Shown here: one piece after another, positions 31,819 through 43,000 of the stretch | Layout of the letters: each line of letters opens with the position of its first letter | How positions within the stretch are numbered: position 1 is the first letter of the stretch | Assembly: GCF_009870125.1 (NCBI RefSeq) | Contig: NC_046681.1 | Coordinates: forward strand, 18,179,001-18,243,000 | Reading direction: 5' to 3' | Origin: Drosophila pseudoobscura | Taxonomy: Eukaryota; Arthropoda; Insecta; Diptera; Drosophilidae | Length of the DNA: 64,000 nucleotides | Translations under genes and position numbers: made by a program | Notes under the pieces: model-generated | Databases searched by the model: none | The model's input: only the letters and a program-made list of their open reading frames with translations | What the model was told of the DNA's origin: nothing

Positions 31819-32778
31819 TGCCAAAAGATTTGTGACTTTTCCCTCACGGGATCCCCCTTCTCTTGGTCCGCCCCAGCAATGTACATGGGCGTGAACTCCC
31901 TGTAGGCTATGCAAACGCGTCGCTCCACCACATCCTCGCGCAGCACAGAATGCTCAAATTGATAGCGCGCCGGCCCGTACAGAACAATCAGCGAGAGGCT
32001 AGAGGGAGAGAGACTTTAGCATACAAAGGGAACCATGAAATCGAGTGGCTTACTTGGGCATGGGTATGCGGAGCACCTTTCCCTTGTATGCCGAGAGCCG
32101 TTCCTCGGGCAGCAGTGGCTCCAGCAGCTCATTCTCGTAGGCGGCCACCAAATCGAGGTTGTACTTGCCCGCCTGCTGCTCTTCATAGACTGTGAGAGTG
32201 AGGACGGCATCGCCAAGGCAGTTGACTGTCACCACACGCTCGCCCCAAATCCAGCAGTCGTCCACATGTGGATCTATGCTGGCCCCCTTGCTGGGCTCGT
32301 ACTCCAGGGAGCACTGCTCGATGGTCTGGAAGTTACGCAACAGCGGCACCTCATTGAATCGGCGTTGAACGTACTCCGTGCTATTGGGGAAGCCGGCGAA
32401 GGTGCCCACCTGCAGCTTGCGCTTTTTGAAGTTCGTCTTGGGCCCAAAGTTCTGCTTGCGACGGCCGCTCTGAGAGATGTCCCAGCGCAACGCATCCAAG
32501 TCGGCCATCAACTGCGAGCCCTCATCCTTGCTGAGGAACTGCTCCTGCACGAGAACCCCTGGCATAGGGAGACCCTTGGCCTTGTCGTGATGCTGGTGAT
32601 CCGCCTGAACCGCAGTAGTGTCCCAGCCGGAGTATAGACGTTCGCATTGAACGCAGTATGACCAGGGCTCCAGTTGCTGGAACTGTTCCTGCAGCGAGGG
32701 TTTGGCTATTTGGAAGTCCTTCTCGCAACTCAGGCATGTGCGCACACCTTTGCAGCCGCATGGTCGAATTGTGTTCAT
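31809..32778 (-). CDS. ALKBH4-type 2-oxoglutarate/Fe(II) dioxygenase
   Basis: Coding exons 32778-32054 and 31998-31809 (GTAAGC donor, CTAG acceptor) give 304 residues, close to human ALKBH4 (about 302). The N terminus carries CGCKGVRTCLSCE, a cysteine motif characteristic of ALKBH4. The jelly-roll core has the iron-binding HVDDCWIWGERVVTVNCLGD, with H and D visible. A distal His lies in ARYQFEHSVL, and the 2-oxoglutarate-binding Arg is likely in RRVCIAYREF in exon 2. The family removes methyl groups. ALKBH4 is reported to act on monomethylated actin Lys and to support actomyosin function, so the substrate here is by homology. The upstream region has TATCGAT-type sites (32843-32871) resembling the Drosophila DRE of housekeeping genes. 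Confidence 0.9.
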
Positions 32779-33047
32779 TTTTTTAACACAAAAAATTGTA
32801 AATAAGTCCTCTCAATCAGCTGTTTTGCCAGTGTTGGACAATTATCGATTGTGAACATAATTCCATCGATAGTGAGCCACATTCAATACGATAGTACTAT
32901 CGAATATTTCACCACATGGCGCGTTTCAGGTGAAAGATATTGTGGGGTGTTTTGTAAAAAAAAAAGGAAGGATTTTACCCAAGTTGTTCACCTGTTGAAA
33001 TAGAGGGGGACTATGAGGGCAAACTTCGTTTTTTCACCGATATACTC
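32779..33047 (-). promoter_or_regulatory. AlkB gene promoter region with DRE-like sites
   Basis: Within 125 bp of the AlkB start are TATCGAT (32843-32849), ATCGATA (32865-32871) and a 14-bp palindrome CGATAGTACTATCG (32889-32902). DREF-type sites (TATCGATA) are common in fly housekeeping promoters. Assignment is by motif resemblance only. Confidence 0.4.
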
Positions 33048-33083
33048 ACGGTATATTTCAGTATATTTTGCGAGGGTCAGACG
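33048..33083 (+). promoter_or_regulatory. Second copy of the GGTATATTT/GAGGGTC element
   Basis: The sequence ACGGTATATTTCAGTATATT followed by TTGCGAGGGTCAGAC closely matches 30549-30581 upstream of the ZAD gene, in the same orientation. About 40 bp later comes a good splice donor (GTAAGT at 33126), as expected for a noncoding first exon. The match suggests a promoter. The layout resembles the fly Motif 1 (M1BP) promoters with AT-rich GTATATTT boxes, but the core motif is not identical. Confidence 0.4.
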
Positions 33084-33334
33084 GTATATTTTCTTTTCTC
33101 AAATCCGCAAGTTTAAAACAAATTGGTAAGTTTATGTTCTTAAGTTATTTATTCTTGCGTTCAGATGTATATTGTTTTCAACAAATACTTAGTTTAAACC
33201 TGTTTCATTCAAACAAAACAAATGCTGCTTGGTGATCAAATACTAATCGTTTTCCTCTCCCCCAGTTCCAGCTTCCACTACGCCATCACGCCGTTCTAAC
33301 GGTGCTTCGGAACTGGCGCGAGAGTGTTTCCAAT

Positions 33335-33496
33335 ATGGAAAATAGTAAAAAAAAAGTGCGACGCAGTTCGGTCGATGCAATGAATCCTCTTCTCTTCTGT
33401 ACAAATGGAGCATGGGTGATCAGTCTTATGGGCCAGACATCTGGTGTGGTGCAGATCCAGCTGCAGTCGCCGACGCCATCTTGCTTTAGATCTTGA
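33335..33496 (+). CDS. Possible small + strand gene antisense to IP3K1 3' end
   Basis: A speculative gene model. A promoter-like element (33048-33083) is followed by a noncoding exon ending at 33125 (GTAAGT donor) and an intron to the acceptor CTCTCCCCCAG at 33265. The next exon is open from 33266 to a TGA at 33494-33496 (77 codons). The first ATG is at 33335 and gives 53 residues starting MENSKKKVRRSSVDAMNPLL. The final codons overlap the last coding bases of IP3K1 on the other strand. I do not recognise the protein, and chance openness of this length is possible. The aligned promoter module and splice sites are the main support. Confidence 0.3.
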   Translation: MENSKKKVRRSSVDAMNPLLFCTNGAWVISLMGQTSGVVQIQLQSPTPSCFRS

Positions 33497-36400
33497 GGCA
33501 GCTGCGGTGGCCGCCATTGCGGGCGTAGACCTCCTCGAAGGCGTGGATCAGCTCGTCCATGCCCTTCAGCAGGCCCTCCTCGCGGTTGCCGGACGTCCAG
33601 GCGCTGCGATGGTTCACACTCATATGCGCCGGCAGCTGGCGGCATTTGGCAAAGTCAATCAGCCACGCTCCGACCCGCTCATCGTCGTACACAATGAATA
33701 TGCTGGAGCCAACGATCTCGTGGCGATTGAAGAAGGCGGACTGCTCGACGACCAGGCGCATGTGCTTCAGGCGCTTCAGCAGTTCCTTCTGCACGGACTT
33801 GCGGGCGGCCAGGAACTGCTCGATGGTCTGCGAGATCTGTTCGCTGCTGCGGCAGGTCTTCAAATCCTTGACGGGAGGACGACCGCGCAGGCGGAGGGCT
33901 TCGATGCGGAAGCCCTTGGTGTGCGAGGAGGAGAGCGACTCGCGGAACAGCATATAGCGCAGCTTGGTGATGGCTCGCGCCTCGTGCTCGGCCGCCGTCG
34001 GTGCGCTGGCATCCACGGCAAGCATTTTCTGGTACAAGTCCGGCCGGAGCGTGGCATTGCTCACCTCCGACTCGAGGAAGGTGCGGCAGCCCATCTTGAT
34101 GTCCATCACGCAGGGATCCTTGAAGCCGGCCAACAGGTCCTGTAGCTCGATGTAGTGCTGCGACTGCATCTCCCGCATACCGAAGTACGCGGGAACAATC
34201 TGCGCCGTCTGTGGCTCCTGGCAGATCATGCGGTAGGCATGCACCTCGCTGTCATCGATGCCCACGATGCGCTTCCGCACAATTCCCGTCGACGTGGGCA
34301 CAATGCTCTCTGGATGGCCGGACAACTGCATCCAGCCCTGGGGCTTGGTCTGCTGCTGCTGGAGGAGATGCGGAGTGGCGGGGGCGCTCAGTTCCAGGGC
34401 ATTCTGCAAAAGATTAGAAGAAAGAGGAAAGAATCGGTAAGTGGAAAAAATTCATTGATAAAGTCTCGATATCAGCTCGGCCGCTCTGTCCACTGTCCGG
34501 CTGCGATTCGAACTGGTTCTGTCTGTTTCTGTTTCTCACTCTCTCTTCCATCATTATGGTATGCTCATGATTATAAATAATCAAACAAATTTTATTTACT
34601 TGCCTCGGAGGGAGCCACGCCCCGGCCCTCGTAAACGCGAAATTTATGCGACCCGACAAGCAATCGTACATTGTGCGAGGTTGCAAGCAGGAAACAGAAT
34701 AAGCAGAAGCAGAAGCGTTTAATCGTCGAATTGTCGAATCGCAGCCATGTGGAAAGTTTCGCCCTGCTCCTTTATGGGTGTTTATGGGAAATGCAATGTA
34801 CTTACAATGGCCAAGAACTTGAGCAGTGACATCTGTGGGGTCTGCTGAGCGGGAGCCTGTGTCTGTGTCTTGGTCTGTGCCTGGACCTGGACCTGAGCCG
34901 CTCTTTGTAGACTCAAATAGTCGGCCAAGTTGTCGCAGTTCTCGTAGGGAATCCGCTGCAATCAAACGGAAAGATAGAGGATGCGATGGTTAGAAGAGCT
35001 GTGGATATGATTCACTCAAGTCTTAATTATTTATTCAATCAGAATGCAGGCGAAATATTTCGATCGTTTTGTTTGTGTATGGCTTTTGGTTTATGGGACG
35101 CCGTGTGTGGTTTACGACACTGCCGTGTTCCTAATGAGGCACTTAGTATGCAAAGATCGTTGTTGTTTCTGTTGCCGTTGCTGCTAGCCTATGCGAATTG
35201 AGCCATAAGCATTGGCCATAACAAATAACAATCTGTCCGAGTAGAAGGCGATCGGATAGACGGACATACAGACAGACGGACTGACAGACCGGACCACAGA
35301 CCCCCATACGAGTAGAAAAGTCGCCCCATCACCTCTCTACGCCTTGATTAATTAACAAATTAAGGTAATGCGCTCGGAACTCGTTTGTATCGCAGCATCT
35401 TATATAGCTTTGGCTTCTGCCTTTGGCGCTATCTATCCACTATTATCGTATCGCTTAAGTGTTCAGATAAGGCTGCGTATTTCTGCGGCAGTCGGTTCTT
35501 GGGTTCCTTCTCTTGGGTTAACAGCACTCCGCTCCCCATCCCCACGATTGTCACTGAGATTCCGATCTTTACGTAAGTCCAGTAAGCAGCAACAAGAAAC
35601 TCGGTAAATTTGCATATGTGGCACAAATTCGTCACGCGTGCGATGAGGAGATGGCTACAGTGAACACCCCTTCTCAGGGTCAACGTGTTGCTTATCAGCC
35701 TTCTTATCATTTTATGACATGTGTTCCAGAGCCTTAGGCAAATGTTTGATTAGAGATTGAGATATTGCGCAGTCGGACATTAAATTCGGATTAGAGCCCC
35801 CTAAGAACATATGTATTTACGTTTATTCTTTGACCTCAACGCTTATATTTCCATGTTCATTATGAGAAAACAAATGTATTAATTAGTCGCTAATAAGATG
35901 TCATATATGTTTAAGCGGCAATCAGTAGGGTGGTGGAGATCGATGGGGATCCATATCGAGTTCTATTAACCAATATTCGAGGTACACTCGGGCGTGTCGT
36001 CAGCACTGACCTTTGTAGAACGATCCGATCCTAACCGGCGGCCGTTCAATCGTATTACTCGTATGTATATCTATCTATCGATCGATCGATCGATCGACGT
36101 ATGTAAGTCCGTCCGCTGTTCATTGAGTACTCGTTTTACAACTGCATTTTACAACTGATTCGCGTCGGACAGACGAGTGAGGGGTGTACCCCCCAGAATA
36201 GTACATTTTTGCACGTACACCCCTTTGGGGCGACTAGGTTTAATTAGCATTTAAGCTGTAATTTGGTTCTAGTTTTAGTTTTAGTTTTAGTTGGGGAGTG
36301 CGTCACGCTATGGGGGGATACACAGCACTAGGAAGACATTTGTATTATTTAACTTTTATCAGCTATTGCATATTTATCATCATCATTATATCATTAATAA

Positions 36401-39160
36401 CCAGAAGATTCCATATGGAAAATGGGAAGGAAAAGCGGTCAGGGAAAAGCATCATCCATCAGATAAACATTGTGACAGTTCCCGCGATTCAAAAAGCGAA
36501 ACCGCAGAGTGTGCAAAACAATAATTAACTCCAACAGTGATGGCAGATGCCACATCATGGCAGGAGGAGGCAGTGTGGCAGTAAAATTACAGCACTTTTC
36601 GCTTGAGTGATTCGGTGCGGATCGGCTCGAACCGATTCGGAGGCGACTGCCCAGACCCTGGGCTATTTTTAGGCTGCCAGACCGATTCACCGATTCAACG
36701 ATTCAACGATTCACCGACTCAGCGACTCACCGATCCGCCGATTCACCAATCCAATGTTTAGCTAAGCTCACAGTTTAGTAGTGTTTATTTATGACTACTT
36801 AACATTTGGAACGTGTTAACGAAACAGAAACAGAAACAAATACAACGGCCACAGAAAACACCAACAAAAAAATGATATAAAAACTTTGCTCAAATCAATT
36901 TATGCGCGTGACGTCAAAGCCCCGCTCGGGGGCTGGTGGGGAGTGTTGCGTTAAATTAAACAAAATTATAAAAATCAATCTGCCGAATTTTGACTCGAAC
37001 TTGAGTTGAAAGTTGAGTTTGTGAGCCAGCGATCGGACTGTTGCTGTTGAGGTCCAGCCTAAGGCCTGAGAGACCCTGAACCTGGGATTCGTGCGTACAA
37101 CTTGCCCCAAAAAACAGGTTCTCCTCGCGGGGATCGTGCCTCCAGACTCCACAGCAGAGGTGACTCAGGTGCAGCCTTCTCCAGGTGCGGCCGCTACCGC
37201 TGCCGCTGCTTTTTGTAGAACACAACCCTGACATTAAAAACACTATGAAAGGAGAAAAACAGTCCTCGAGAAGAACAGTCTGTCTGCAAGAACAGACCTC
37301 GTCAGCGAGTGGACTGGATGGGAATGGGAATGGCTCTGAGACTGAGACTGGGATGAGTATTCCGCACCATCGGCATATAGATAGTCGCAGTCGTTTGCTT
37401 GGGGTATACATATGTATATTTGCATTGACGTCAATCTACTGAAACGAGGAGGGGTTGAGGAGGGGGGGCACGGCTCGAAGGGAGAGGTAGTGTGTGGAAA
37501 CCAGTTACGTTAAGACATAACGCAAAAGCCAGGCCATTGGCAGAGGATTAGATCCGTTAGCCATGTCCAGAGGGAACAGCGGACAGAGACACTATCCAAC
37601 TATCAAAAGCTGTAATTAACTCAAGAATTTTCACACTCTCTCGAGTCTGTAGTCTGCGTCGCAGTTCTGTAAGGAGAGGGCCCAAAGCCAAAGCCGAACC
37701 CGAAACCGGATCCGCTATAGAGAACCGTGGAAATGCGTCAATAAGCCTTTCCCTGTAATGCATCGATTGGCCGGACAGCGCTCGTGAATCACAGCCGATA
37801 CCTGCGAAAGTTCGGCTGGGACCCATAGTGAGGCCCATCATGTGACTAATGCCAATCCCAATTAAAAATTGGCGACAAAAACCAGATCGAAGATGGTGAT
37901 TGCAATGGAAGATGGCGAAGATTCGGGGGAATAACCGGGTGCTCAAAATAGAAACTGGACTAGATCGAATGAATGACCCAAAGTTGTGGCACAACCTTCG
38001 CTGCCGGGCCTTGATCTTAGAGAGTGAACAAATTAAAATTAAAGCTGGCAAAAATTAACCAATGATAGCTCTGCGAGGCTTGTGGCCGGTGGACTGTGGC
38101 CTCAGGCCGAATTTGAATCTGAGGCAAAGTGTGTGTGTGGGCCGCTGCACTTGAGGACTGTTTGAGGAGAGAAGTAGTGTCGAGTGCTGGCGATACACTG
38201 TGAGAAATGTGGCGAGTCAATAAACCCAGATGACATAACAAGGAAAACGGATTGCGAATAAACAAAACGCTTTACAGACAGACAGAAAGACAGTTAGCTG
38301 TTGCACTCGAAATTTGAGGGCGAGAGAACTGCACAGCGAGAAACGTGTCGTAGAATGAGTGGACTTCCTGTCGAAATGCCAAAAGAGGGATCTCCGAAGC
38401 CCGAAGCCCGAAGCCCGAAGCCCGAACCTCAACGAATCAATTGTCTTTAATGAAATGAAATGAAATGAATCGATTCGTTTGTACATGTAGCCCATGTGAC
38501 CGAATGGACGCCTCATCCAAGCCACAGCCATAGCCATGTCTGATGTGTGATGTGTGCTGTATGCTGTATGCTGTGTCTTGGGTCTGCTCTCATAACCGGC
38601 AATGTCCGGCTCTGGTCTCTTGTTGTTGGCTCATGTTGCTTGTCTTTAATTAGCGCAGACTCGTTGCTGTATGCAAATTGACGTTACGTGGATTATCGGA
38701 CCCCTTTTCGACCCACAGACAGACCCACGAGTGCTAAACGTAGTACGAGTACGGGTGTACTGCCGCTGCAGATCTGCTCGAGATATGAGTATTGTTTACA
38801 GGCCGCATTCCTGGCCAAGGCCTGAAGGTGCTGAAGTTGCTAAGGGGTATGGGGTGACTGGGTGGGTAGGCCCCACAGTTGTTTCAACAACAAACAAAAC
38901 TCCCCGCAGACGTCATTCCTGGACCCATAACCATACCTCGGTCATGAGTATACATATATATGTGTATCTCTCTCTTTTTCGGCCACTTTCTCTGGAGTGT
39001 TGCTTTCTACGCGGATGTGGACGGACAAGACAATCCTCCACCATCGCCATTGACGTCACTGTCGGTTGGTTTGTCTTTTGTGGTACCAATATTACAAGCT
39101 TTCTTTTGTCGGGCACTCACCTCATGGTTGTTATTGTTGTTGCGACCAACAGATTTCGAT

Positions 39161-39196
<36 letters not shown>

Positions 39197-39450
39197 TCCA
39201 ACACGATGTGTGCATTGTGCTGCTTGGAGCTGGCGCCCGTGTCCAAGGCAATTAATTTCCACAGCTGCTTCAGGCCGATGTTGTCGATGCATGAGAAGCG
39301 CAATTTCGACTCATTCGACCAGGCCATCGTGGAGCGGCTGGCGGAGGAGGGTTTCGGTGGCTTCGATACCTTTGCGGCAGCTGTCGACTGTTGCTGGTGT
39401 GTTGTTGCTGCTGCTGGAGGCCGCTGGAGCACCGTTGAAGTCATAGTCAT
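33486..39450 (-). CDS. IP3K1: Inositol 1,4,5-trisphosphate 3-kinase
   Basis: Coding exons 39450-39121, 34955-34806 and 34403-33486 join in phase 0 (110, 50 and 306 codons including stop) for 465 residues. The enzyme phosphorylates Ins(1,4,5)P3 to Ins(1,3,4,5)P4 in the cytosol, ending calcium-release signals. The C-terminal kinase domain shows the family signature PCVMDIKMGCRTFLE (the P-x3-D-x-K-x-G motif), TKGFRIEALRL, and the SSIFIVYDD...AWLIDFAKCRQLP block that binds ATP-Mg. The N-terminal 110 residues are low-complexity, with a Gln run coded by CTG repeats (39165-39193) and an Asn run. A second Gln/Thr-rich stretch lies in exon 2. Other promoters and first exons are plausible in the 4.2-kb first intron but were not identified. 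Confidence 0.9.
36681..36756 (+). repeat. Degenerate 8-mer minisatellite (CGATTCAC)
   Basis: About nine imperfect units of CGATTCAC, CGATTCAA and CGACTCAC in the IP3K1 first intron. Confidence 0.8.
38395..38427 (+). repeat. (CCCGAAG)n tandem repeat
   Basis: Four to five 7-bp units in the IP3K1 first intron. Confidence 0.85.
39165..39193 (+). repeat. IP3K1: (CTG)n coding repeat in IP3K1 (polyglutamine)
   Basis: A triplet run read as CAG on the - strand, giving a stretch of eight glutamines in the low-complexity N terminus. Length variation between strains is expected. Confidence 0.85.
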
Positions 39451-40035
39451 TCAGTCGGAGTTATCGCCTCACGTCTCACGAGAGTTTGCACAACGAATGA
39501 TATTTTTGTCACTGGGTTTGCTTTTGCCTTGTGGCGTTTTGCTTTTCGCCTTTTCAATTTATGATTTGGATTCTCGTATTTTCACGCTTTATGCCTCCAT
39601 ACACTTTGGCATTCTGCTCGTTTTTCTATACTTCTATATTTCTATTTCTCAACTGCATTCTCATTTCAATTGATTTTCACGCTCCATTTGCATTGGAAAC
39701 TTTATCTTTATCTAACTTTGTTTTTGCATTGCTTGCTGTTTGCTGCTTTATCTTTATCTTTGTGGCCCGTTGGGAGTCTTTTTTCTGCGATCGCGCGACG
39801 ACGACAACGACTGCCGTAGAAATCAGAGAAGAGCTTGCGTTCGCTGGTGGAGCTCTGGGTGGCGACTAACTGGTTTCGCCATCTGGCATCCAGTTTTGTA
39901 CTCTGACGAGTCGCACTCGTCGTCGAGCGAGTACTCGGCATTGTTGGGAGCCGAGCGGCTCTCTCGGCGCGGATCGGAGAGCGTGGGCAACAGAGAAGCT
40001 TTTCGGATCGTTCGGAATAGAACGAGAGGCATAAA

Positions 40036-40063
40036 GAGACAGAGAGAGAGAGAGAGAGAGAGT
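40036..40063 (+). repeat. (GA)n microsatellite
   Basis: A dinucleotide GA tract upstream of IP3K1. On the transcribed strand it is CT-rich. GAGA-type sites can be regulatory, but nothing specific is shown. Confidence 0.8.
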
Positions 40064-43000
40064 GAGCCCAACACCCTCGGGAGAGAGGAGCTGGGAAGAT
40101 AGTGCTGGCTAACAGAAAAGGAATCTTTAAGGACCATATTCAACGATCTACATCGGATCTGAAGATCCCTTTCCCTAAGAGGGGGATCTATTATTTAAAA
40201 GTTCCCTGAATGTCATAGAATGTAATCTTTAGCATCGCAATACCCCATGAAATCTATATTTAGATGAAAAAATTCCAAATTGAATCGTGTTGTGAAAAGA
40301 ATTTGCAATTAGATGATGGCGATAGGAAAGTGATCCCTAAATTGGATTCCCTACGTAGTCAACATGGAATTATCAATTAGATTGGGATCTATTCTACGCA
40401 ATCGACTGGGGAATCGAGAGGGCTCGTCGAAAAGCGGTCACAACAAATGTCTTGTTTGTTTAGAAATTCGCATTACCACAGAAAGGGAAAACGAAAAACA
40501 ACTAGAGCTGAATATATTGTCAGAGTGGAATTCATGAAATCCTAGAGCAAAACAACACCCAATGGTCGATGCGATGCGCAAAAGAATCTTCAGAGAAGAG
40601 TCTTCCAGAAGGACAATCGAAACAGAACAGACAGATCGAACGATCTCGTGGCGCCATCTAAGGTCAGACATTGAACCGTCTGCCTCCTCCGCTTCTTTGG
40701 GATCTCTTTTGGATCTCTCTTTTATCTGAGCTGTTGTTGAACTTCTGCGAGAAGAGATTCCCGGACTTATCTGCAATGCTAATGCCATGCCATGCCAGCA
40801 ACTGCGCAACGTCTTGGGGTCTTTCGGGGATTATGCAAACTGTCGCCAAAAAGCTGCGCCAATTTCTGCAGATCCTTCGCCATTCCATCCGCGGGGTTCA
40901 TGGCCAATGGCCAACACAGAGACTGAGACAGAGACGGAGAAAAAGAGAGTGAGTGCAATATGCGCATATTTTAGTTTGGCGCGATGTCGATGCTGTCGAT
41001 CGAGACGAGATGCGTGCGTCAGTCTGACATACAAACCTCGAGTTCGAGTTCGAGTTGCAGTCTAGAGTCGTCTCTCCTTCTGGCTTGAAGAGAGACTCCC
41101 CAGAGACTACGTCAGAGCCCCAGACGACAGTTTGTCAGCCGTCTGTCTGTCTGACAGTCTGTCAGTCAGTCAGTTGTGTGTCCCATTGTAATGCAAACCC
41201 CAAAATGGTAATGACTTGTCATCGGACTTGGGTTTGGCTTCGGGTTCGCGGGAAACTGTCTCTCGAAATGCATTGAACCTGGCTGCCTCTGGTGTCTGCA
41301 GGCAACGTGGCGTACGGGTCGATAATTTTTAACGAGGCACGTGACCACTTGCCACCTCAAACGGCCTCAAGCAAAACAAAACCATCAATTGCAACGATAA
41401 ATGCTATTCTTGAGCAATTAAAAATAAGTCGACCGGCAGCAGCCGCTCCCCAGTTCTCGCATAATGCAAATGCGAGGCAGAATGAAGTCAGGGCCGGACA
41501 GGGGGTCGCTCTATAGACAACCCGCAGTCCGGCCCTTGCTCACTGCATTGCTGGGGCTGCCCATCAATTAAGCTAAATTATCGGCGTCTCACAGCTTCAT
41601 TCAAATGGCACTTCCCCTCGTCTTTCCAATGTATTCCATGAATAATCATCATCATCATCATCCAGCAGCGGTTGCAGCCCTCTGATGTGATGAGAAAGCC
41701 CATGATCAGAAAAGCCCCAGAGCCCCGTCGTAGGCCTGACGTCAAACGTAAAGTTTGCGTGAAATTTCTTTGTTATGGCAAGAGAAGGAAAGAGGATTGG
41801 CTTTCTGCACGCCTCAGTGGTCGCAATGGCCACGAGACAAAGACAAAGAAAAAGAAAAAGAGACAAAGATCGAGATCGACAGCACGGGTTTAAGACAAAG
41901 AATCTCTCCGGACAACGGACAACGGACCAGCAGGCACTGGCCTCCTCCCATGTGTCGCTCCGGAGACGGACTTTTGTACTCCGTCATTCTGTTGTTGCTG
42001 TGTTTTGTTGTGTCACTTTTGCGCTTTCGATTGACGCATTTGAGTGTCACTTGACTTTTTTAATCTCGCGACTTTATCGTAGCTGACTGGCCGGGACGGA
42101 CTGCCGGACTGGCTCAGAATCGGTTTCGGCTTCGAGTCGCGATCGAATGGTTCGTCATATTTCTGTAACTTAATATTATGCTCCTCAGGGTAGTGCGAGT
42201 GCGGAGGCTCCCTCTGAAGCTCTGACGCTTCACTGGCTCCAATTGTGCGGCCTCCTCCTCTACTGACTGTTGGTTTAGATTTCGATCATACTCCACACAG
42301 AATATTTGCTTGTTATAATTTTGCCAGCGATCACTCGCCGGCTCGCTCGCTCGCTTTTTAAATTATACTCAATGACTTTCCTGACGTCACAGTATTAAGC
42401 TCTCGAGTCAACAAAACGCAAAGCAAAAACAAAAACCACAAAAAAACTATACAGAAAAAACTACAACAAGTGTTCCTCATTAACATGTTCTCCATGAATA
42501 CGGAATAGTGTGGGAGTGTAGCCGATGATCTTCACGCATACAGCGGCGAGAGAACTGTAGACGAAACACAAAAGAACTGCTGGAAAAGGGCCCTGATGAT
42601 ATGGAAATGCCAGAGGCAAGGAAAAGCTAATGGGATTCATCACAGGAGACCTCTAACTACCACAGATCATTAAATATGGTAACCCTAGAAGAATCTATTG
42701 AAAAATTCACATTTTTAAAACAGCTGACTAAAGAATCGCCACCGCATTGAGTCGATAAATGTTTCTTCAATGTCGTACACAGGGCTTCCCTTATCTGCGC
42801 TGAACTCTGTTTGAGGTTAATTGTTTAGCTTGTAAGCCACAAGCTAAACCAAGTGTTTACCAGTTCTACTCGTACTCGCACTCATACCCGCAGTCATATC
42901 TCGCTCCCAATCGAAATATGTCATCAGTCTGTAGACCGCACTGTGGTTTCCCCACAATGGCAAAAGTCTGGACAGAACACAATCCAAATACCCGGGGGAT

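Larger units (their letters stand above)
34956..39120 (-). other. IP3K1 first intron (4.2 kb)
   Basis: No further coding exon is supported. It contains an ATCG microsatellite (about 36069-36097), a degenerate 8-mer minisatellite CGATTCAC at about 36681-36756, CCCGAAG repeats (38395-38427), and TGACGTCA palindromes at 36909-36916, 37426-37433 and 39051-39058. Confidence 0.75.
36909..42389. promoter_or_regulatory. Group of five perfect CRE palindromes around the IP3K1 first exon
   Basis: TGACGTCA occurs at 36909-36916, 37426-37433, 39051-39058, 41737-41744 and 42382-42389. This 8-mer is the full CREB/ATF site. Random occurrence in 5.5 kb of balanced composition would be about 0.08. The sites straddle the first coding exon and upstream region of IP3K1, a calcium-signalling gene, so cAMP/CREB control is a reasonable inference. 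Confidence 0.5.

Noticed and set aside
32035..32637. A 200-codon + strand open frame opposite AlkB
   Set aside because: Mirror frame of the AlkB coding exon, with no independent support.
39708..39941. A short - strand frame upstream of IP3K1, considered as an alternative N terminus
   Set aside because: No donor joins it to IP3K1 exon 2 in phase. It is more likely 5' UTR or promoter sequence.
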